64,000 nucleotides of DNA from VFZN01 sp963709325 (GCA_963709325.1 CAVPVV010000001.1:1-64000), one strand, 5' to 3'; positions 27,466-35,958 are shown, counted from the stretch's first letter. Translations and numbers: made by a program. Notes: a model not told the origin generated them from the letters alone.

Positions 27466-28833
27466 CTAGGGATGGCGAACCACCAGCGTTTTTGTCGTGG
27501 TTGGCGATCCGCATTTCTCGAACCAGTCGATGCCCTCGCTCACCAAATCGAACTTCAGCGCGTAGCGGCCAGCCTGCGTGGGAGCGGGCACTTCGATCGG
27601 CACGTCGACTGTCGCACCGGGAGCGATGTCGCCAGGCAGCCAGGCGCGGGCGTAGTCGCGATTGATCATCGTCCCGTCCTCGCCCATCAACTGTGCGCCG
27701 AGTCGGACGAGCCGCCGGCCGTAGCTGGCCTGGGCCCGGAAGGGGCGCGACGAGAGATTCTTGACGCGCGTCTTGACGGTGACCGGCTGCGCCGCCTTCG
27801 CCCGCAGCGGGAACCCTGGAATCAGGGTGCGGACGTCGATCTGGGCCCGTGGCGTCATGCCGGGGATCGCATTCCCGAGCCCGCTCATGTCCCAAACTTC
27901 GTGACGGATTCGCTCGTAGTCCGGCGTCCCGGCCGCGAAGCGGCGCGAGTAGGAATCCTCCGGATGATCGGTGATCTCCCAGCAAAGGCGATCGACGCCG
28001 ACCTCGGCGGCGATCGCCCGGGCCTTGTTCATCTCTTCGTCCGAGTCGTTCCAGTTGAAGAGGATGTAGCGCCAGTTGAGGTGCGGCACGTCTCGGCCGG
28101 CCTTACGCTTCTCGTCGGCCATGGCGCGAAGGTTCGCGAGCGCCTTATCGAAGTTCCCGCGCTGGCGGTACTTCACATAGATGTCCTGCGAGGCGCCGTC
28201 GAGCGAGAAGGTGACCTCGTCGATGCCCGAGTGGACGAGGCGCCGCGCCTTCTCTTCGGTCAGAGCCAGGCCGTTGGTGCTCGTGTAGAGATAGATGTGC
28301 GGGAACTTCGTCTTGATGTACTCGCACATTTCAACGGCGCGCTTGTGCAGGAACGCCTCGCCGTAGTTGAAGAAGTCGATTCGCACCAGCGACGGTCCGG
28401 CCTCGTCGACCGCCTTCGTGAACAGGTCCCAGTCGAGCATCCCGGCCTGCCGGGTCCGGGTGATGCCGGTCTCGGGCGCGCAGCACGACTGGAAGCACGA
28501 GATGTTGCAGGCGGCGGTGCACTCGATGTACAGCCGGTTCGGCAGCGGCCCGACGTTCACCTCGCGTTGCGGAATCGCTTGGTCAGGCCCGAGGGGCAGC
28601 TTCAACGGGCAGTCGCCGCAGAACGGCGATCCGCCGGCGTTGAGATCCAGGCGCAGCTGCCGCGCCGTAGGTCCCTGCCACACGTCGGCAATTGATGTAG
28701 TACGCACGTCGCCGAGCACCCGCTTGGCGTAGGGGTCGGCGCACCCGCAAACGATCCGGCCATCGCACAGCATCACCGCAATCGAGTGCGGCCAGGAACA
28801 GGTGTAACGAGTGGCGAGGTAATTCTCGGACAT
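27466..28833 (-). CDS. Radical SAM protein with N-terminal SPASM-type domain and C-terminal beta-sandwich
   Basis: 455 residues from the ATG at 28833. The N-terminus carries a SPASM-type cysteine pattern: Cys12, Cys23, Cys29, Cys31, then 'SIADVWQGPTARQLRLDL' and Cys72-x-x-Cys75. This comes before the radical SAM core, whose cluster motif is 'ECTAACNISCFQSCCAPE' (Cys105, 109, 113, 117, 118). 'FNYGEAFLHKRAV' and 'EVTFSLDGASQDIY' are further core motifs. The last 110 residues ('VTVKTRVKNLSSRPF', 'WLPGDIAPGATVDVPIEVPA') form a beta-sandwich like those attached to surface-sugar enzymes. Substrate unknown. Confidence 0.75.
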   Translation of the reverse strand: MSENYLATRYTCSWPHSIAVMLCDGRIVCGCADPYAKRVLGDVRTTSIADVWQGPTARQLRLDLNAGGSPFCGDCPLKLPLGPDQAIPQREVNVGPLPNRLYIECTAACNISCFQSCCAPETGITRTRQAGMLDWDLFTKAVDEAGPSLVRIDFFNYGEAFLHKRAVEMCEYIKTKFPHIYLYTSTNGLALTEEKARRLVHSGIDEVTFSLDGASQDIYVKYRQRGNFDKALANLRAMADEKRKAGRDVPHLNWRYILFNWNDSDEEMNKARAIAAEVGVDRLCWEITDHPEDSYSRRFAAGTPDYERIRHEVWDMSGLGNAIPGMTPRAQIDVRTLIPGFPLRAKAAQPVTVKTRVKNLSSRPFRAQASYGRRLVRLGAQLMGEDGTMINRDYARAWLPGDIAPGATVDVPIEVPAPTQAGRYALKFDLVSEGIDWFEKCGSPTTTKTLVVRHP

Positions 28834-28838
28834 AAGAG

Positions 28839-28947
28839 ACAGGAGGCAGGAATTAGGAATCAGGAATTAGGAACCAGGAATTAAAAATTAGACCAGAACC
28901 TCGCGAACCCCGAGAACCCCCGAGAACCCCGAGAACCTCGCGAACCC
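28839..28947. repeat. Two arrays of short imperfect words
   Basis: 28839-28888 repeats variants of 'aggaattagg' five to six times. 28890-28947 repeats 'cccgagaacc' and 'ctcgcgaacc' variants about six times. Units drift by single bases and no spacers are present. The arrays sit between the radical SAM gene and the 96-residue protein gene on the same strand. Confidence 0.75.
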
Positions 28948-28979
28948 CTGCCTTTGCGTGCGCTGCTCCCGATCGCCGT

Positions 28980-29270
28980 TCACTCTCGAACGCTTTTCCC
29001 CGCGTCCTTCTTCCCGAGCTTCTTGATGTACTGCTCCAGCCGATCGTTCTCGTACTTCACCTGGTTGAGGAACAGGCTCTCGGTAAGGTACGCGCGCAGG
29101 TCCTCGTCGTTCATCTGCGACACGAGATGGTTGATCTCGCGGTTCATGTCCTCGTAGCTGCCGCCTTCGATCACCTTGGCGGTGATCTCATGGAAGAGCG
29201 CTTCGAGGATGGCGAGCAGGTCGCCGTCGAGCGGAATCTGCTTGCCGGTGGTTGTGGTGATGCTGCGCAT
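28980..29270 (-). CDS. Unknown 96-residue protein next to a STAS/sigma pair
   Basis: ATG at 29270 opens 'MRSITTTTGKQIPLDGDLLA' followed by long helices 'ILEALFHEITAKVIEGGSYE', 'DMNREINHLVSQMNDEDLRA' and 'NQVKYENDRLEQYIKKLGKK'. All-helical, charged, no membrane segment. It follows the STAS gene after 28 bases on the same strand, so it probably belongs to the same operon and might take part in the same partner-switching control. No family could be named. Confidence 0.6.
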   Translation of the reverse strand: MRSITTTTGKQIPLDGDLLAILEALFHEITAKVIEGGSYEDMNREINHLVSQMNDEDLRAYLTESLFLNQVKYENDRLEQYIKKLGKKDAGKSVRE

Positions 29271-29298
29271 CGGATAGCCCCTCAGTCGCGTCGCGGGG

Positions 29299-29640
29299 TC
29301 AGGCCCCGAAGCTCTGCACGGCGCTCGCCTCGTCGGGGAACATCTTCAGGAAGTTGTGGGCGCCGGTCATCGTCAACATCGTCTCGACCCGCTTCTGGAC
29401 GCCGGCCAGCCGCAGCTGGCCGCCAGCGGCAGTGGTCTGCCGGTAGAGATCCATCAGGCAGCCGATCGTCGCCGAGTCGACGTAGGTGACTTTCGACAAG
29501 TCGATGAGGACCTTGCGATCGCCGCCGGCAAGGAGGCCGGTTACGGCCGCCGAGAAATCCTGGAGCAGCGGATACATGATGCGCGTCTCGCCGATGCGGA
29601 CAATCGAGACGTCGTGGGAGCGGTCGGTTGTGAGGTTCAT
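29299..29640 (-). CDS. STAS-domain anti-sigma-factor antagonist
   Basis: ATG at 29640 overlaps the stop of the sigma-factor gene. 113 residues form one STAS domain: 'VLIDLSKVTYVDSATIGCLM' holds the conserved serine (Ser56) that kinases of the SpoIIAB/RsbW type phosphorylate. 'GGQLRLAGVQKRVETMLTMT' follows as the second half. It should regulate a sigma factor by binding an anti-sigma kinase, but no such kinase gene lies nearby. Confidence 0.82.
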   Translation of the reverse strand: MNLTTDRSHDVSIVRIGETRIMYPLLQDFSAAVTGLLAGGDRKVLIDLSKVTYVDSATIGCLMDLYRQTTAAGGQLRLAGVQKRVETMLTMTGAHNFLKMFPDEASAVQSFGA

Positions 29641-30236
29641 CCATGTACCCCTTCGAGTTCATCGCGCAGCCGCTGGATCTGGCGGGCCAGCTCGGTGCGG
29701 CCGCGATTGATGCGGGACTTGACGGTGCCCTCCGGCAGCTGCAGCTTCTCGGCGATCTCCTGATAGGAGAGCTCCTGGATGTCGCGGAGCATGACGGCGC
29801 TGCGGAGCGTCGGCTGCAGTTCCGCCATCGCCCGGCGGAGCAGCTCGACGCGGCCGCGTTGTTCGAGCTCGGCGTAAGCGCTCGGCGTCGTCGCGGCCGG
29901 CATCAGCTCGCCGGCGTCGACGTCGCGATCGATCGTTTCCCGCTCCTTGCGCACGCTGCGGTAGTGATCGATGCACAGGTTTCGCGAGACGCTGACCAGC
30001 CAGGTCTGGAAGTTCGCGCGGCGGTCGAACGTGTGCAGCGAGCGGAAGATCTTCAGGAAAATGTCCTGGGTCAGATCCTCGGCCTCGTCGTGCTTGCCGG
30101 TGAACTTGTAGGCGATGTTGAACACCTTGCGGCGGTGCTGCCGGACGATCTCTTCCCACGCCTGCTGGTCGCCGGCAAGACAGCGCTGAATCAACGCATC
30201 GATGGCGTCCGTGGAAGCCGGTGACGAATCTGGCAT
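29637..30236 (-). CDS. ECF-type sigma-70 family RNA polymerase sigma factor
   Basis: ATG at 30236. Region 2 reads 'VFNIAYKFTGKHDEAEDLTQ', 'DIFLKIFRSLHTFDRRANFQ', 'TWLVSVSRNLCIDHYR'. Region 4 reads 'VMLRDIQELSYQEIAEKLQL' and 'PEGTVKSRINRGRTELARQI'. 199 residues with only sigma2 and sigma4, so an ECF-type factor. It lies at the head of an operon with the STAS protein (4-base overlap) and the 96-residue protein, instead of the usual zinc anti-sigma gene. Confidence 0.85.
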   Translation of the reverse strand: MPDSSPASTDAIDALIQRCLAGDQQAWEEIVRQHRRKVFNIAYKFTGKHDEAEDLTQDIFLKIFRSLHTFDRRANFQTWLVSVSRNLCIDHYRSVRKERETIDRDVDAGELMPAATTPSAYAELEQRGRVELLRRAMAELQPTLRSAVMLRDIQELSYQEIAEKLQLPEGTVKSRINRGRTELARQIQRLRDELEGVHG

Positions 30237-30332
30237 GAGACGGCGGATACCGTGGTATCCCGGCAGGCGGGGCCAGAATACCACGAATTCCCGCGGCACC
30301 CGGCCCGACCGCCGCGCTATGATCGGCGGCTG

Positions 30333-31595
30333 ATGAGTGCCTCGCCAGACGCGCAGGACAGCGTGGGCGCCGCCGCCGACACGACCACACTCGACCAAAT
30401 CGGCGCGGCGGTTGGCACGCCCGCCTACGTCTACAACGCCGACCCAATCCGCCGCGCCTACCGGCGCCTCGACGAAGCGTTTGGCCACGTTCCGCACGCC
30501 ATCCACTACGCGCTCAAGGCGAACTCGGCGCTGGCAATCGCGAGGCTGGTCCGATCGCTCGGCGGCGCCGCCGATGCGAACTCGATGGGCGAGGTGGACA
30601 TCGCCCTGCGCTGCGGCTTCAGCCCCGACGAAATCGTCTTCACCGGCGTCGGCAAACGCGGCGACGAGCTCGAACGCGCCGTGGCCCTCGATCTGCTCGC
30701 CATCAACGTCGAATCGCCCGGAGAACTGGATCGGCTGGCGCGCCTCGCCGCCGATCGCGGCCGTGTCGCGCGGGTGGCCCTCCGGGTCAACCCCGACATC
30801 GACGCCCGCAGCCATCCGCACATCTCCACCGGGCTCAAGTCCAACAAGTTCGGCGTACCGATCGATCTGGCGACTGGGCTGTTCCGCGACATCGCCGCGC
30901 GACCCTCGCTCAGGGCGGTTGGCATCCACGTCCACATCGGATCGCAGATCACCACGCTCGACCCGCTGACCCGGGCCGCCGAGGCGGTCGTGACGCTCGC
31001 CCGCGAGCTGCGCGGCCACGGCATCGAGATCGAGCACCTCGACTTCGGCGGCGGAGTCGGCATCGCTTACGACGGCGGCGAAGCGCCCGACGCGGCCGAG
31101 TACGTCCGCCGCATCGTCGCGGCCGCCGCCGCATCAGGGTTGAAGCTGGCGATCGAGCCCGGTCGCGTCCTGGTCGGTGCCGCGGGGGTTCTGCTGACGC
31201 GTGTCGTGGATGTCAAACACCTGCCGGGCACGAAGCGCTTCGTGGTCCTCGACGCCGGCATGACCGAGCTGATGCGCCCGGCACTCTACAGCGCCTTCCA
31301 TCGCATCGAGCCGCTGCACCCGCGCTCCGGCATCGCCGAGCCCTGCGACATCGTCGGCCCGATCTGCGAGAGCACGGACACCTTCGCGCGCGATCGGCTC
31401 CTTCCGCCTGTGGAGGTCGGCGATCTCGTCGCGATCCGCGACTGCGGCGCCTACGCCGCCGCGATGGGATCGAATTACCTGCGCCGGCCACTGCCGCCGG
31501 AAGTGCTGATCGATGGCGATAACTGGCGCGTGACGCGCCGTCGCCAGACGCTCGACGACATGCTGGCGCTCGAGGAGCCCGGTCGCGATTCCTAG
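30333..31595 (+). CDS. lysA: Diaminopimelate decarboxylase
   Basis: ATG at 30333. The PLP-binding lysine is in 'AIHYALKANSALAIARLVR' (Lys62). Other family motifs are 'GGAADANSMGEVDIAL', 'VNPDIDARSHPHISTGLKSN', 'KFG', the HIGSQI loop 'AVGIHVHIGSQITTLDPL', 'LDFGGGVGIAY', 'IEPGRVLVGAAGVLLTRV' and the C-terminal 'GPICESTDTFARDRLLP'. 420 residues, normal length. It makes L-lysine from meso-diaminopimelate by decarboxylation. It is divergent from the sigma gene and followed by tmk after a repeat-rich 48-base gap. Confidence 0.92.
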   Translation: MSASPDAQDSVGAAADTTTLDQIGAAVGTPAYVYNADPIRRAYRRLDEAFGHVPHAIHYALKANSALAIARLVRSLGGAADANSMGEVDIALRCGFSPDEIVFTGVGKRGDELERAVALDLLAINVESPGELDRLARLAADRGRVARVALRVNPDIDARSHPHISTGLKSNKFGVPIDLATGLFRDIAARPSLRAVGIHVHIGSQITTLDPLTRAAEAVVTLARELRGHGIEIEHLDFGGGVGIAYDGGEAPDAAEYVRRIVAAAAASGLKLAIEPGRVLVGAAGVLLTRVVDVKHLPGTKRFVVLDAGMTELMRPALYSAFHRIEPLHPRSGIAEPCDIVGPICESTDTFARDRLLPPVEVGDLVAIRDCGAYAAAMGSNYLRRPLPPEVLIDGDNWRVTRRRQTLDDMLALEEPGRDS

Positions 31596-31640
31596 TTCCT
31601 AGTTCCTACCTCCTATCTCCTGTCTCCTGTCTCCTATCCC
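31590..31640. repeat. Imperfect word repeat between lysA and tmk
   Basis: Variants of 'cctagttcct' and 'cctgtctcct' occur about eight times end to end, starting inside the lysA stop and running up to just before the tmk start. No spacers. Confidence 0.75.
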
Positions 31641-31643
31641 GAC

Positions 31644-32237
31644 ATGCGCGGTTCCGTCATCGCTTTCGAAGGTCTCGATCAAAGCGGCAAGCAGACGCAG
31701 TCCGAACGGCTCGCTGAAGTGCTGCGGTCCGAAGGCCGGCAGGTCGAGTTCCTGTCGTTCCCGGCCTATGCCACCAGCGTCGGCGCCGAGATAGGCCTGG
31801 CGCTTCAGGGCGAGCGGGACTACGACGCTGCGACCCTGCAGTTGCTCTACATCGCCAACCGCTATGAGTTCCGCCCGCGCGTCCTCGAGTGGCTGGCTGG
31901 GGGAGCCGTTGTCATCTGCGATCGGTATCTGGCATCGAGCATTGCCTATGGAGAGGCACAGGGGCTCGACGCGGCGTGGCTCGCGGACGTGCAGCGATTC
32001 CTGCCAGCTCCGGCGCTGACGATCGTCCTGGACATCCCGCCCGAGGTCTCGCTGCGGCGCAAGGGAGCGGGACGCGACAGGTTCGAACGGGACCTGCCGC
32101 TTCTCGCGCGGGTTCGGGCTAGCTATCGACGCCAGGCCGAGGCTTCGGACTGGCTGCTGGTCGATGGGCAGCAGGACGTGAGCGTCGTTGCCGACGCGGT
32201 CATGCGGGCGGTTCGCTCACGACTCGCGACGCGGTAA
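31644..32237 (+). CDS. tmk: Thymidylate kinase
   Basis: ATG at 31644. The P-loop is 'FEGLDQSGKQTQSERLAEV', with Gln-Ser in place of the usual Gly-Ser/Ala before the lysine. The DR(Y/H) motif is 'VVICDRYLASSIAYGEAQGL' and the lid-type region 'LDIPPEVSLRRKGAGRDRFE'. 197 residues. It phosphorylates dTMP to dTDP. The end overlaps the convergent comF gene by 38 bases. Confidence 0.9.
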   Translation: MRGSVIAFEGLDQSGKQTQSERLAEVLRSEGRQVEFLSFPAYATSVGAEIGLALQGERDYDAATLQLLYIANRYEFRPRVLEWLAGGAVVICDRYLASSIAYGEAQGLDAAWLADVQRFLPAPALTIVLDIPPEVSLRRKGAGRDRFERDLPLLARVRASYRRQAEASDWLLVDGQQDVSVVADAVMRAVRSRLATR

Positions 32238-32964
32238 GCGCCCGCACGTCTGCGACTCCGGCATCGCGCAGCACGCGCGCGCACGCCTCGAGCGTCGCGC
32301 TGGTCGTGCACACGTCGTCGACGAGCACGACGACGAGGCGATCAATGGGCGCGTTCAGCTGATGGCTCACTCGCCGCGCGGCGCGGGGTCGAAAACGGAA
32401 CGCGCCCCGTACGTTGCGGTGACGCTGCGCCGCGGGCAGACTCACCTGCGGCGGCGTGTGTCGTGTGCGGGTCAGCAGCGCAGAGAGCGGCAGACCAAGA
32501 CCATCGCCGAGCAGGGCAGCCTGGTTGAAGCCTCGCCACCACGCCCGTTGGCGATGCAGCGGGACCGGCACGACGAGGTGCGCGCCGTCCAACACTGCGC
32601 TGCCGGCGGTGCGCATCAGGTCGGCGAGCGGCGCTACCGTGGAGTGGCGCGCGTCGTACTTCAGCGCGTGAACGACGTCGCGCAGCACGCCAGTGTGGGG
32701 GCCCACCGCGGCGTACCGGCTGATCGCCGAGCGGCGCCGCCGGCAGCGTGCACAGCGCCCGAGATCGAGCGAGGCGCGCCGCCAGGACGGCAGCGCGACA
32801 CCGCAGGCGTCGCAGACTGGCGGAGTAAATTGAGCGAGCCGCGCCCAGCAGGCGTCGCACACCGCGCCGCTGAGCGGCCGTGGAATGGTGCCGCAGCACG
32901 AGACGCACGCCGGCGCGACGAGCGCCGACAGCGCGCGGTCGATCCACGCGCGCCAGCTGCTCAT
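32200..32964 (-). CDS. comF: ComF family phosphoribosyltransferase-like protein
   Basis: ATG at 32964. The N-terminus carries a zinc-finger set: 'ACVSCCGTIPRPLSGAVCDA', then 'CDACG' and 'CARCRRR'. The PRTase part reads 'LVVPVPLHRQRAWWRGFNQA' and the PRPP-binding loop 'LVVVLVDDVCTTSATLEACA'. 254 residues. ComF proteins take part in natural DNA uptake. It follows rsfS on the same strand with a 21-base gap, at the end of the obg operon; dprA, another DNA-uptake gene, lies about 4.4 kb away. Confidence 0.87.
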   Translation of the reverse strand: MSSWRAWIDRALSALVAPACVSCCGTIPRPLSGAVCDACWARLAQFTPPVCDACGVALPSWRRASLDLGRCARCRRRRSAISRYAAVGPHTGVLRDVVHALKYDARHSTVAPLADLMRTAGSAVLDGAHLVVPVPLHRQRAWWRGFNQAALLGDGLGLPLSALLTRTRHTPPQVSLPAAQRHRNVRGAFRFRPRAARRVSHQLNAPIDRLVVVLVDDVCTTSATLEACARVLRDAGVADVRALTASRVVSEPPA

Positions 32965-32985
32965 CGCCCGGCTCCGGGCGAGCGG

Positions 32986-33408
32986 TCAGGCTTCGGCGGG
33001 AACGTCGTCGAACGGAATGTGGCGGGCGGAGCCCCAGAGGCGCTCCAGACCGTAGAAGGCCCGCGCTGCCGGCGAGAAGACGTGCACGACGAAGTCGAAG
33101 TAGTCGAGGAGGACCCACTCGGCCTTCTTCGATCCTTCGACGTTCGATGGGCGGACGCCGGCCGCCTTGAGCGCCATCTCCACGCCATCCGCAATCGCAT
33201 GCACCTGCCGCTGATTCGCCCCCGTCGCGATCACGAAGAAGTCCGTGAAGGCATCGCTCTTCCGCAAATCGAGCACCACGACCTCGAGTCCCTTCTTCCC
33301 AAGCGCGGCGTCCACAGCGAGCTGGACGGGCTTGGGCAGGCGGGGCCGGGACGCGGCAGCGGTCTTCGCGACTGGCTTACGGGCGCGGCGCGGGCTGGGT
33401 TGGGTCAT
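32986..33408 (-). CDS. rsfS: Ribosomal silencing factor RsfS
   Basis: ATG at 33408. After a basic N-terminal extension the RsfS/Iojap core reads 'AVDAALGKKGLEVVVLDLRK', 'SDAFTDFFVIATGANQRQVH', 'AIADGVEMALKAAGVRPSNV' and 'EWVLLDYFDFVVHVFSPAAR'. 140 residues. It binds uL14 of the large subunit and blocks subunit joining when nutrients are low. It lies downstream of nadD, the usual order. Confidence 0.9.
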   Translation of the reverse strand: MTQPSPRRARKPVAKTAAASRPRLPKPVQLAVDAALGKKGLEVVVLDLRKSDAFTDFFVIATGANQRQVHAIADGVEMALKAAGVRPSNVEGSKKAEWVLLDYFDFVVHVFSPAARAFYGLERLWGSARHIPFDDVPAEA

Positions 33409-33458
33409 GCAATCCGGTCTCCAGGGTCGGAATCGGACGAGGGCGACGAATCGCCGCG

Positions 33459-34112
33459 TCAGGCATAGAGATGGTGTTCGCGGATATAGCGTTCGATAGC
33501 CGCCGGCACGAGGCCGTCGACCGGCGCCCGGCTGGCCAGACGCTCGCGGATCTCGGTGGACGAGACCGGCGGAGTCAATGCGTGAACCAGGAAAATCGAG
33601 GGAAAGGCCGCGCCGAGACACGTCGTGGGACTCGTGCGGTCGCACTCGATGAAGCGGCCGGCGAGCTCGGGCAGACGGCTCCGGATGCGCGCGAACGATG
33701 TGCCCGGGCGGGCAATGACTACGAAATGCGCCAGATCCAGAACCTCCGGATAACGGCGCCACGTCGCAACTTCCGCAAACGCGTCAGCTCCCGTGATGAA
33801 GAAGAACTGCGACCTCGGCTCCAGCCTGCGCAGGGCAGACAACGTGTCGAACGTGAACGATGCTCCGCCCCGGGCCAGCTCCAGATCCGACGCCGACCAG
33901 CCAGGCGTGTCGGAGACGCCCAGCTTCACCATCTCGAGACGATGATACCCGGATGCGCGCGGGCTGTCAGGGCGATGTGGAGGGGTATTAGACGGCACGA
34001 AGATGAGCCGGTCGAGCGCCAGCGCGGCCATGGCCGCACACCCCGCCGCCAAATGTCCTTCGTGGAGCGGATCGAACGTGCCGCCGAGCACGCCGACACG
34101 AGCCCCGCTCAT
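33459..34112 (-). CDS. nadD: Nicotinate-nucleotide adenylyltransferase
   Basis: ATG at 34112, overlapping the obg stop by four bases. The nucleotidyltransferase motif is 'VGVLGGTFDPLHEGHLAAG'. 'FFFITGADAFAEVATWRRYP' and the C-terminal 'ALTPPVSSTEIRERLASR' with the ISSTxxR-type motif complete the family. 217 residues. It forms nicotinate adenine dinucleotide from nicotinate mononucleotide and ATP in NAD synthesis. Confidence 0.92.
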   Translation of the reverse strand: MSGARVGVLGGTFDPLHEGHLAAGCAAMAALALDRLIFVPSNTPPHRPDSPRASGYHRLEMVKLGVSDTPGWSASDLELARGGASFTFDTLSALRRLEPRSQFFFITGADAFAEVATWRRYPEVLDLAHFVVIARPGTSFARIRSRLPELAGRFIECDRTSPTTCLGAAFPSIFLVHALTPPVSSTEIRERLASRAPVDGLVPAAIERYIREHHLYA

Positions 34113-35173
34113 GCGTGAGCAGCGTCCTCGTCATCTGTGGACGTGCCGGCCAGCTCCGCTTCGCGCGCTTCGGCCACCGGCATCCAGAGCGCCTCGAGGA
34201 GCGGCGGAAGTCCTTCGCCAGAGACCGCGGAGATCTTGAAGAAGGGCAGGGACAGCTTCTTCGCGCGCTGCTGCAGCCGCTTGACCCGTTCAGAATCGTC
34301 TACCGCGTCAAGCTTGGTCGCGACCACCACCTGCGGTTTCCGAAGCATCGACGGATCGTACATCTCGAGCTCCCGCCGGATTGTGTCGAAATCCGCGACC
34401 GGGTCGCGTCCCGATTCGCTCGACACATCAACGAGATGGGCCACCACCTTCGTGCGCTCGATGTGTCTCAGGAACTGGTGCCCGAGGCCGTGACCCTCGT
34501 GGGCGCCCTCGATGAGGCCGGGCACGTCCGCGACGACGAAGCTCCGATCGTCGCTGAGCGAGACGACGCCGAGGTGCGGCGTGAGGGTGGTGAAAGGGTA
34601 GTTCGCGATCTTCGGCTTGGCGGCGGAGATGCGCGAGATGAGCGTGCTCTTCCCCGCGTTGGGGTAGCCGACCAGGCCGACATCGGCGAGCAGCTTCAGC
34701 GTCAGGCGAAGGCTGCGTTCGTCGCCGGGCTCGCCGGGCTGCACCTTCCGAGGCGCGCGATTGGTGGACGTCGCGAAATGGGCATTGCCGAGGCCGCCTC
34801 GGCCTCCCTTGGCTACGAGCACGCGCTGGCCGACCTCCGTGAGATCGGCGATCTGGACGGGTTCACCCGTGTCCGGGGCTGCAGAGTGGACGGTGGTGCC
34901 AACCGGCACCGGGACATCGAGGTCGCGCCCGTTGCGGCCGTGCCGGTTCGACCCCTCGCCGTGGCCGCCGCGCTGCGCGGCAAATTCCGGGTTGAAGCGG
35001 AAGTGGACGAGGGTGTTGCGGTGCGGATCGGCGACGAGATACACCGAACCCCCGGAGCCGCCATCGCCACCATCAGGTCCGCCGCGCGGGACGAATTTCT
35101 CGCGGCGGAAGCTCAGCGCTCCGCGGCCGCCGTCGCCGGCCTTGACGTGGATGTCGGCTTCGTCAACGAACAT
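34109..35173 (-). CDS. obg: GTPase Obg/CgtA
   Basis: ATG at 35173 (a TTG two codons upstream is also in frame). The glycine-rich Obg fold is 'VKAGDGGRGALSFRREKFVP' followed by 'GGPDGGDGGSGGSVYLVADP'. The G domain starts 'DVGLVGYPNAGKSTLISRIS' and has 'VVADVPGLIEGAHEGHGLGH' as switch II. 354 residues; no long C-terminal extension. It is a ribosome-assembly and stress GTPase, in the conserved order rplU-rpmA-obg-nadD-rsfS. Confidence 0.93.
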   Translation of the reverse strand: MFVDEADIHVKAGDGGRGALSFRREKFVPRGGPDGGDGGSGGSVYLVADPHRNTLVHFRFNPEFAAQRGGHGEGSNRHGRNGRDLDVPVPVGTTVHSAAPDTGEPVQIADLTEVGQRVLVAKGGRGGLGNAHFATSTNRAPRKVQPGEPGDERSLRLTLKLLADVGLVGYPNAGKSTLISRISAAKPKIANYPFTTLTPHLGVVSLSDDRSFVVADVPGLIEGAHEGHGLGHQFLRHIERTKVVAHLVDVSSESGRDPVADFDTIRRELEMYDPSMLRKPQVVVATKLDAVDDSERVKRLQQRAKKLSLPFFKISAVSGEGLPPLLEALWMPVAEAREAELAGTSTDDEDAAHA

Positions 35174-35177
35174 GATC

Positions 35178-35225
35178 AAAAAGGAACCACGAAGGCACGA
35201 AGAAAACCACGAAGATCACGAAGCT
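35178..35225. repeat. Imperfect word repeat between rpmA and obg
   Basis: Variants of 'accacgaag' occur five times just upstream of obg, inside the operon. The 142 bases between rpmA and obg contain nothing else recognisable. Confidence 0.65.
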
Positions 35226-35315
35226 CCCGTAGGGAAGTCACGCGGGACACCCCAAGAAAAGCCTTCAGTGCCGTCCTTCGTGCTCTTTATGTCTTCGCGG
35301 TTTCTTCCGTTGCCG

Positions 35316-35576
35316 TTACGACTCGATGGGATGGATCGAGATGAAGCGGCCGCGCGAGCCGTGGTCCTCGAACTTCACGCGTCCGGCGACCTTGGCGAAC
35401 AGCGTGTCGTCCTTTCCCATCCCGACGTTCTGGCCGGGCTTGAACTTGCGGCCACGCTGGCGGACGAGAATGGAACCGCCGGTCACCAGGTTGCCGTCGA
35501 AGCGCTTCACGCCGAGACGCTGCGCGTTGGAGTCGCGCCCGTTGCGGGAACTGCCCTGTCCTTTTTTTGACGCCAT
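35316..35576 (-). CDS. rpmA: 50S ribosomal protein L27
   Basis: ATG at 35576. 'MASKKGQGSSRNGRDSNAQR', 'LGVKRFDGNLVTGGSILVRQ', 'RGRKFKPGQNVGMGKDDTLF' is typical L27 from end to end. 86 residues. The N-terminus starts directly with ASKKG, without the longer cleaved leader found in Firmicutes. It follows rplU after four bases. Confidence 0.96.
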   Translation of the reverse strand: MASKKGQGSSRNGRDSNAQRLGVKRFDGNLVTGGSILVRQRGRKFKPGQNVGMGKDDTLFAKVAGRVKFEDHGSRGRFISIHPIES

Positions 35577-35580
35577 GGTC

Positions 35581-35895
35581 TTACGCCTGAATGTCGGTGA
35601 TGCGCACGCGGGTCAGGAGGCTCCGGTGCCCCTGGGTCCGGCGATACTGCTTGCGGCGCTTCTTCTTGAACACGCGGACCTTCTTCCCCTTGTCGGTGCG
35701 GTCGATGACGCCGACGACTCGGGCGCCGTCCACGAACGGCGTGCCGGTCAGCACGTCTCCGGCATCCTTGCCGACGAGGAGCACCTGGTCGAAGGCCACC
35801 TCTGCGCCGGCGTCTCCGGTGTGTCCGTCAACGGCGATGATCGCGCCGGGCTCGACGCGGAACTGGCGGCCGGAGGCCTTGATAATCGCAAACAC
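35581..35895 (-). CDS. rplU: 50S ribosomal protein L21
   Basis: GTG at 35895 gives 'MFAIIKASGRQFRVEPGAII' (first codon read as Met), with GCGGAGAAC as ribosome site. 'VAFDQVLLVGKDAGDVLTGT' and the basic end 'FKKKRRKQYRRTQGHRSLLT' are L21 signatures. 104 residues. First gene of the rplU-rpmA-obg-nadD-rsfS operon. Confidence 0.95.
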   Translation of the reverse strand: MFAIIKASGRQFRVEPGAIIAVDGHTGDAGAEVAFDQVLLVGKDAGDVLTGTPFVDGARVVGVIDRTDKGKKVRVFKKKRRKQYRRTQGHRSLLTRVRITDIQA

Positions 35896-35958
35896 GGTGA
35901 GTTCTCCGCTTGATTTGACGCACCCTTACCGAACCGCGGCAGGACGCAGGAACCACTG

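Noticed and set aside
28839..28947. Possible CRISPR array
   Set aside because: The repeat words are only about 10 bases, drift from copy to copy and have no unique spacers. No cas gene is near.
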